The position numbers were made by a program, and so were the translations under genes. Below, in pieces: positions 48,972-53,660 of a stretch of 53,660 nt of DNA (positions are counted from its first letter, which is position 1; every line of letters starts with the position of its first letter). Location: NCBI RefSeq assembly GCF_003075435.1, contig NZ_QCZJ01000035.1:1-53660 (forward strand), written 5' to 3'. Below the pieces are notes generated by a model that saw only the letters and a list, made by a program, of their open reading frames with translations, was not told the DNA's origin and searched no databases. The stretch is from Terrimonas sp. (GTDB lineage Bacteria; Bacteroidota; Bacteroidia; Chitinophagales; Chitinophagaceae).

Positions 48972-51416
48972 TTAAAATTTGCCAATTGTATAAGTTATTT
49001 TTCCATAAAAACCTCTGCCTGGTTTTTGTACGCCAAAATTGTCGTACACTTCAGAGTTAAAGATGTTTTTAGCATCAATGCTTATAATAAGTTTCCTGTT
49101 AGGGAACCGGTAATTTACTCCTGCATCGTGTACAAGCTGAGCAGGTGTGGTAAACCATTCAGACTTCGGCCAAACAGTATTGAATGGTGCTACATATCCG
49201 AAATTGTAGAACAGGTTTACAATAGATTTTTTTTGTATGATATTATTCAGCCGGTACTGCACATTCCCATTCATGGTAAAAAAAGGCTCATTAGGTACCT
49301 GTTTGTTGTAATATTGAGATAACCGGTCTGCTGCTGAACCTGTTCCCTTAAACACAGAATTGAATTTGGAAATACTGAAAAGAAAATTCAGCTTGTTATT
49401 ATAGATGTAACCAAGTTCTCCTTCAAATCCCAGCGACTGTGCTTTGCCTAAATTTATAAAAGGAGAAACTTCCACTTCCTGGTCTACAAGATTAGCATTT
49501 GCCTGCCGCATGATCTTATCTTTCACATTTCTCCAGAATGCATTGGTTGAAAGTGTGAATTTGTGTTTACCAAAATCAAAAGAACCTAACCTGAACCCAA
49601 TATTGAAATTGTTGCTTACTTCAGGCCGGATGGTAAAATTGGACAGCACATTTTCATTGGGGTCGCCCAGTATTTCCGATTCACCCGGCATACGTACCGC
49701 TCTTTCTGCTGATCCGATAATGATTACACGGGGAACAACAGTATACGATGCCGCCAATCCGTAACCGGTTGCCCCAACCTTTCCATCATTTTTTACCATC
49801 GTCACTACATTTTTACCATCCACCACTGATACAACCGGGCTGTTGCGGCCAACGTTTTGCTGGTAATATTTTACGAATAAGTTTGTCTTTAATTTATTGC
49901 TGATGGTTTGCGCTTCATAATTTAAAGCCACAACATTTTTATAGAGATCACTTTTGGTTTTTAAAGTATTATTGTCAACCGGTTTCAGCAGATCTTCATC
50001 ATTTCTGTTAACAGTATAAAACACATGGTTAACTGAAAGCCTGTGCCCTGAAAAAATATCATAACTGAGATTAGTACGAAAGTTGGTTATTTTCCTGTTG
50101 ATGTCCGTAATCACTTTATCACCCTGCTGACCTTCGCCAACCCTGTACATAGGGTTTTTATTTATATCGAGCCTGTAATTACCATCCCAGTTGTATACCC
50201 AGCCTACAGTATCCTGCAAATACATATTCCTGTTGCTGTATACACCATTAAACGTAAGATTCAGACCTTCCGTAAACAAATTCTTCTTGGTATAATTTAA
50301 GCTGAATACATGTGCCTGCGCCTCGTTAAAACGTCCTACATAAGGTCTGCCCATGGTTTGCCCATGAGGGATCTCATTATGTGTTTCTGACCCGTTATAT
50401 CCAAACAAAAACACATCAGCCCATTTCACATTGGTAAAGCCAAGTTCAAAACGACCGCCATATGATTTGTAGGAGTCGTTAAATCGCTTTGCCCTGTAGT
50501 TTCTCGTAACCACCCCGTTATATGCAATGTATTTCGAAAACTTTCCCCAGGTTTCATAGTCGTTATCTGTATACGTATAAAAGCCTGAAGCCTTCACTGT
50601 AAAACCATTCTTTTGGTTCCGGTACATACCACTTGCATCAGCCTGGAAGGTGTTGAATGATCCGTAAGAAACTGATGCGGTGATATTATTTTGTGAAACA
50701 TCTTTTTTGAGAATTACGTTAATGGCGCCGCCCATATAATCTCCTGACAGATGAGAAGGTAAAACACCTTTATACACTTCAATCCGCTCAATCATGGATG
50801 GCGGAATATTGTTGAGGTTAAATGACGATCCATAAGTGGAAATTTCAAGCCCGTCAATAAAAATGCCGACTGATCTGCCGGACATTCCATTTAAATTGTA
50901 TTCAACAGCAGATCCAACACCTCCATTCTGACGTACTCTTACACCAACAGTTCTGTCGAGCAATTCATTGGTTTGAATATTGCGTAAAGCAGCTTCCCTG
51001 GTTTCTACCACATTTACCGCAAATCCCGAGGTTTCTATTTGTTTTTTAGTGGAGATACTTTGTATGGTTACTTCCTTTAATTGTTTATTATCTGATTTTT
51101 TTAAGTGAAAGTTGTGTGTAGCCGGTTGTGTGCCTGAAATGACAATGTCAAGTTCCTGTGTTTCATAGCCTATCATTGTGCACACTAATTTGTGTTTGCC
51201 GGGTGTAAGTTGTAATTGATAATGCCCGTCTGCACCTGCTACTGTAAATTTATCTTTACCGGCAATGCCTATGGTAGCCTGGGCTGCCGGCTGTTTTTTT
51301 TCATCTGTTACAATTCCCTTTACTGTTACAGTTTGTTGTGCACTAAGTTTATTACTGTAAATAACAAAAAACAGGAGAAAACTTATTAGATATAAAACTG
51401 CTTTATTGTGCCTCAT
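48972..51416 (-). CDS. TonB-dependent outer-membrane receptor (siderophore type)
   Basis: An 814-residue receptor. Order: signal peptide (to about residue 26, LSAQQ), a carboxypeptidase-regulatory-like domain (about 29-110; TVKGIVTDEKKQPAAQATIG), plug domain (about 125-240; VGVRVRQNGGVGSAVEYNLN, IERIEVYKGVLPSHLSGDYM with GGAINVIL), and a 22-strand barrel ending GRGFYGKITYTIGKF with a terminal aromatic. It imports a ligand, probably an iron chelate, with TonB-ExbBD energy. A DUF4374 lipoprotein follows and a PchR-like AraC regulator is divergent, the usual set for a regulated siderophore system. Confidence 0.93.
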   Translation of the reverse strand: MRHNKAVLYLISFLLFFVIYSNKLSAQQTVTVKGIVTDEKKQPAAQATIGIAGKDKFTVAGADGHYQLQLTPGKHKLVCTMIGYETQELDIVISGTQPATHNFHLKKSDNKQLKEVTIQSISTKKQIETSGFAVNVVETREAALRNIQTNELLDRTVGVRVRQNGGVGSAVEYNLNGMSGRSVGIFIDGLEISTYGSSFNLNNIPPSMIERIEVYKGVLPSHLSGDYMGGAINVILKKDVSQNNITASVSYGSFNTFQADASGMYRNQKNGFTVKASGFYTYTDNDYETWGKFSKYIAYNGVVTRNYRAKRFNDSYKSYGGRFELGFTNVKWADVFLFGYNGSETHNEIPHGQTMGRPYVGRFNEAQAHVFSLNYTKKNLFTEGLNLTFNGVYSNRNMYLQDTVGWVYNWDGNYRLDINKNPMYRVGEGQQGDKVITDINRKITNFRTNLSYDIFSGHRLSVNHVFYTVNRNDEDLLKPVDNNTLKTKSDLYKNVVALNYEAQTISNKLKTNLFVKYYQQNVGRNSPVVSVVDGKNVVTMVKNDGKVGATGYGLAASYTVVPRVIIIGSAERAVRMPGESEILGDPNENVLSNFTIRPEVSNNFNIGFRLGSFDFGKHKFTLSTNAFWRNVKDKIMRQANANLVDQEVEVSPFINLGKAQSLGFEGELGYIYNNKLNFLFSISKFNSVFKGTGSAADRLSQYYNKQVPNEPFFTMNGNVQYRLNNIIQKKSIVNLFYNFGYVAPFNTVWPKSEWFTTPAQLVHDAGVNYRFPNRKLIISIDAKNIFNSEVYDNFGVQKPGRGFYGKITYTIGKF

Positions 51417-51698
51417 CTCTTTGTTAAGTGCGGTTTAGTTATTGAAAAGCAGATGATTACCGATTAACAAAAAGCAGTGCTGTTTTGGCTGATTTGATGA
51501 TAATACATTGCGTTTCAGTTTGCAAAGGTGGGAACAAAGAGTAACTGTAAACGGAAATATGATTACGCAAAAAGGAGAACAATCGCAGGTATTGGATATT
51601 TTTTTCGCTTTTCGAAACTTTGTTTTACAATAAAATGACATTTTTGTAGCCAGATACGCTTATACTTGCCAAATGTGTGGAAATCATAATGTGAGCAA

Positions 51699-52778
51699 AT
51701 GAATAACAACCCACTTTTTGCAACAACCAGGTCTGGAATTTGCCGACATCATCAACCGGTAAGCTTGGCATACACCGAATTTTTTTCATTAAAAGAGCAT
51801 GAGATCATTGATCGCGAAAATCCACAGCATGTAAGAACACCCGTAGATCAATGCAAAGAGTTTCTTATCCCGGGTATCCATTTCATGCATTTCATTTATA
51901 AAAGCGCACAAAAAGAAGAAGTTGTTTTTAAGAGTAAGGAATCTTATATCAGTATGGTTTTTTGCCAGAAAATTGATTGCACTTATATTAACCAGGAAAC
52001 CAATACTGCCTTCGCCGAGATATACCGTAATGAACACAGCCTGGTATTTATTTCAAACCAGGAAACTAAAATTAAGTGGGATGGCGATGCAGGAGCTGAG
52101 GTTTTTATCATTAATCTCACTATTGATTATTTCGAAAGATTTATTCCTCAAAATCATCCTTTACACCAGGTATTTGTAAGCAGCGTGTATGAAAATACAC
52201 CCGCGGTATTAGGAGAATATGCATTGCAGGTAAGCCCGCGCATGTTAACCCTGTTGTATGATATTGTGCAATGCGAGCAGAAGCAGTATTATAAACGCCT
52301 GTTCATAAAAGCGAAAGTAATTGAACTACTCATGTTGCAACTGGAGCAGTTTGAGAATGCGGGTGAAAGAGCAGCAGTAGAATTGCCTGATAATATTCAC
52401 GTAGAAAAGATGTACAGGGCAAGAGATATTATTACCTCAAACATAGGTAATTCCTGCTCTATTCTTGATCTTGCACAGCAAATAGGTACCAATGATTGCT
52501 ACCTGAAAAAACATTTCAAGCAGGTATTTGGCACTACCGTATATGGCTACCTGCAAAAAGAACGTATGGAAAAATCGAGAGTATTATTATTAGAAGGCGA
52601 GAAAAAGATTTCTGAAATTGCAAGACTTGCCGGTTATAAACATGCCTCGCATTTTACTACTGCCTTTAAAAAATATTTCGGGTATTTACCTAATAAAATT
52701 AAAGTGTTTCTCCTTCCTTTTTTAAGTCAGCCGGAGATGATCGCACTTATGGAATCTCCATTCTTTGCGACTGCGTGA
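51699..52778 (+). CDS. AraC-family transcriptional regulator, PchR-like
   Basis: A 359-residue regulator with an N-terminal sensor region (about 1-225, beta-rich, YISMVFCQKIDCTYINQETN, EVFIINLTIDYFERFIPQNH) and a C-terminal AraC domain with two helix-turn-helix units (about 240-340; SILDLAQQIGTNDCYLKKHF, EKKISEIARLAGYKHASHFT). PchR-type regulators bind a ferric siderophore and activate the receptor gene. It is divergent from the TonB receptor across 282 bases that should hold both promoters; no exact -7 consensus is visible there. Confidence 0.87.
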   Translation: MNNNPLFATTRSGICRHHQPVSLAYTEFFSLKEHEIIDRENPQHVRTPVDQCKEFLIPGIHFMHFIYKSAQKEEVVFKSKESYISMVFCQKIDCTYINQETNTAFAEIYRNEHSLVFISNQETKIKWDGDAGAEVFIINLTIDYFERFIPQNHPLHQVFVSSVYENTPAVLGEYALQVSPRMLTLLYDIVQCEQKQYYKRLFIKAKVIELLMLQLEQFENAGERAAVELPDNIHVEKMYRARDIITSNIGNSCSILDLAQQIGTNDCYLKKHFKQVFGTTVYGYLQKERMEKSRVLLLEGEKKISEIARLAGYKHASHFTTAFKKYFGYLPNKIKVFLLPFLSQPEMIALMESPFFATA

Positions 52779-52796
52779 GTTGGTTGCAGCTTCCTG

Positions 52797-53419
52797 AAGT
52801 TTTATTATGAGCAGGTATTGAAAAAGGAGAAATTTCTTTGGGAAATACCGAGACCAAAGAAGCCATTACAACTACCATCTTTTTTTAACAAGGATGAGAT
52901 AACTATTATTATTAAGTCAGCAGGAAATATTAAGCATAAAACGATGCTCATGCTGGCGTATTCATCAGGTTTGCGGGTGAGTGAGTGGTTAATTTAAGAA
53001 CGGCAGATATAGATAGCAGGCGCATGACCATAATGATACAGCAGGCTAAAGGAAAGAAAGACAGAATAGTAAAATTGAGTCCGGTATTGCTGATTATGTT
53101 ACGGGAGTACTGGAAAAAAGCAAAGCCATCGTTAAAAGGTTATTTATTTCCGGGTCAATACCCGGGTGAACCTTACAGCAGCCGGAGTTTACAACTGGTG
53201 TTGGCAGCCGCAAAGAAAAAAGGAGGCATTCTAAAACCCGGAAGTATACATGCATTGCGACATAATTTTGCAACACATTTGCTTGACAGGGGAACCGATG
53301 TTACCCTTATTATGAAATTGCCTGGACATAATGACATAAAAACCACGCTGCGTTATTTGCATGTAACGAACCGGGATATGCTGCAAATAATCAGTCCTCT
53401 AGACGATTTAAAATTATAA
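52797..53419 (+). pseudogene. Tyrosine recombinase/integrase, 5-prime truncated and frameshifted
   Basis: The first frame reads KFYYEQVLKKEKFLWEIPRP to AYSSGLRVSEWLI and stops near 52998. It holds the Arg I box (SGLRVSE). A frame shifted by one base continues from 52985: VVNLRTADIDSRRMTIMIQQ, HALRHNFATHLLDRG (box II), LPGHNDIKTTLRYLHV with the catalytic Tyr. Adding one G after GTGAGTGAG restores the expected V-S-E-V-V-N-L, so a one-base deletion is the simplest cause. The N-terminal core-binding domain is mostly missing, the fragment starting right after the AraC stop. The type resembles Bacteroidota integrases ending in I-S-P-L-D. Confidence 0.8.
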
Positions 53420-53486
53420 TATTTTAAATTGTATTTGCGAAAGTTTTAAAGTAGTAAACAATATTTATAAGCATTTGAAAAATAAG

Positions 53487-53550
53487 GCGATAACAAAAAA
53501 AGCGAAAGTTTTAGGAGAGGAAAACTTTCGTATATTTATGAGTTGTAGGC
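53487..53550 (+). other. attC-like folded recombination site downstream of the integrase
   Basis: CGAAAGTTTT (53503-53512) and AAAACTTTCG (53521-53530) form a perfect 10-bp inverted repeat around the spacer AGGAGAGG. Outside lie GCGATAAC (53487-53494) and GTTGTAGGC (53542-53550), which share the AAC/GTT and GC/GC ends of attC outer boxes. GCGAAAGTTTTA also occurs once at 53437-53448, 65 bases earlier, as a possible attI-type half-site. A site 70-130 bases after an integrase suggests a crossover site, either attC/attI-like or a simple dif-like core. Confidence 0.45.
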
Positions 53551-53557
53551 AACTTTT

Positions 53558-53660
53558 ATGAAACAGTCTTCTGAAACATATTTTGAAATATTTGACGGTG
53601 GTGATATAATTAGAGTTGAACCATATCAAACTATCAAGTACGACTCTGCCCTTGATTGGG
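53558..53660 (+). CDS. Start of a possible cassette-borne gene, cut by the window end
   Basis: An ATG at 53558, eight bases after the attC-like site, opens a frame reading MKQSSETYFEIFDGGDIIRV and on to YDSALDW at the end of the window (34 complete codons). No family can be assigned from this much. The very short distance to the recombination site is what an integron cassette would show. Confidence 0.45.
   Translation, partial: MKQSSETYFEIFDGGDIIRVEPYQTIKYDSALDW

Overview
The window reads as a chromosomal segment of a Bacteroidota bacterium, most likely a member of the Chitinophagaceae. Supporting signs are the AT-rich sequence, the near absence of Shine-Dalgarno sites, several TTG starts, and promoters of the Bacteroidota type (TTTG about 20 bases before TAnnTTTG, seen upstream of icd and of the Rrf2 regulator gene). 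Family content agrees: a DUF4374 lipoprotein beside a TonB receptor with a carboxypeptidase-regulatory plug, a fused CcoO with two haem c sites, DUF2249 proteins, and a flexirubin/aryl-polyene-like gene set. This placement is inference; no rRNA, tRNA or CRISPR array was seen.

Layout. 1-900: the end of an IS21-type element, then a higBA toxin-antitoxin pair. 1-10.3 kb: icd and small stress-type genes (STAS-like, a lone receiver domain, a four-helix-bundle protein), an MpaB-like oxygenase with a membrane partner, an S1-domain RNA-binding protein, an atypical SDR and a bestrophin-like channel, separated by repeat-rich gaps. 10.4-18.6 kb: housekeeping genes clpC, cmk, atpG, scpB and a SulP anion transporter, several closed by clear terminators. 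18.7-19.3 kb: a second toxin-antitoxin locus whose toxin is frameshifted.

19.7-30.7 kb: a one-direction type II polyketide/fatty-acid-like cluster. It holds two hotdog dehydratases, a thioesterase, two ketosynthases with complete Cys-His-His triads, a chain-length-factor-like partner without the Cys, a ketosynthase N-terminal-domain protein, an ACP, a methyltransferase, a flavin-dependent halogenase-like enzyme, a NodB deacetylase, a LolA-like carrier and a lipoprotein. This resembles part of an aryl-polyene/flexirubin pathway, but no ammonia lyase, acyl-activating ligase, ketoreductase, MMPL exporter or DarA/DarB is present here.

31.1-39.1 kb: a nitric-oxide/low-oxygen locus with the Fe-S repair protein Ric, a DUF1858-DUF2249-DUF2249 protein, an NnrS-like membrane protein, a MIP18-type Fe-S assembly factor, an Rrf2 (NsrR-like) regulator, and a cbb3-type oxidase (ccoN with a duplicated N-terminal extension, ccoO with an extra haem c) followed by two small membrane proteins. 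The ric and ccoN leaders share an identical 16-base element. A histidine kinase and a receiver-CRP/FNR fusion follow at 40-42.4 kb.

42.6-52.8 kb: a Gfo/Idh/MocA oxidoreductase, a beta-barrel protein, a coiled-coil secreted protein behind twin TACGA-N6-TCGTA palindromes, a patatin-like lipase, and an iron-uptake-type locus (apbE, DUF4374 lipoprotein, TonB receptor, divergent AraC/PchR-like regulator). 52.8-53.66 kb: a frameshifted tyrosine recombinase, a folded attC-like site and the start of a possible cassette gene.

Two repeat classes stand out. One is a 207-bp MITE-like element with terminal inverted repeats and a 5-bp target duplication (three copies, one complete). The other is a set of inverted arrays built on a strict 7-base period, which fills every larger gap inside the biosynthetic operon.
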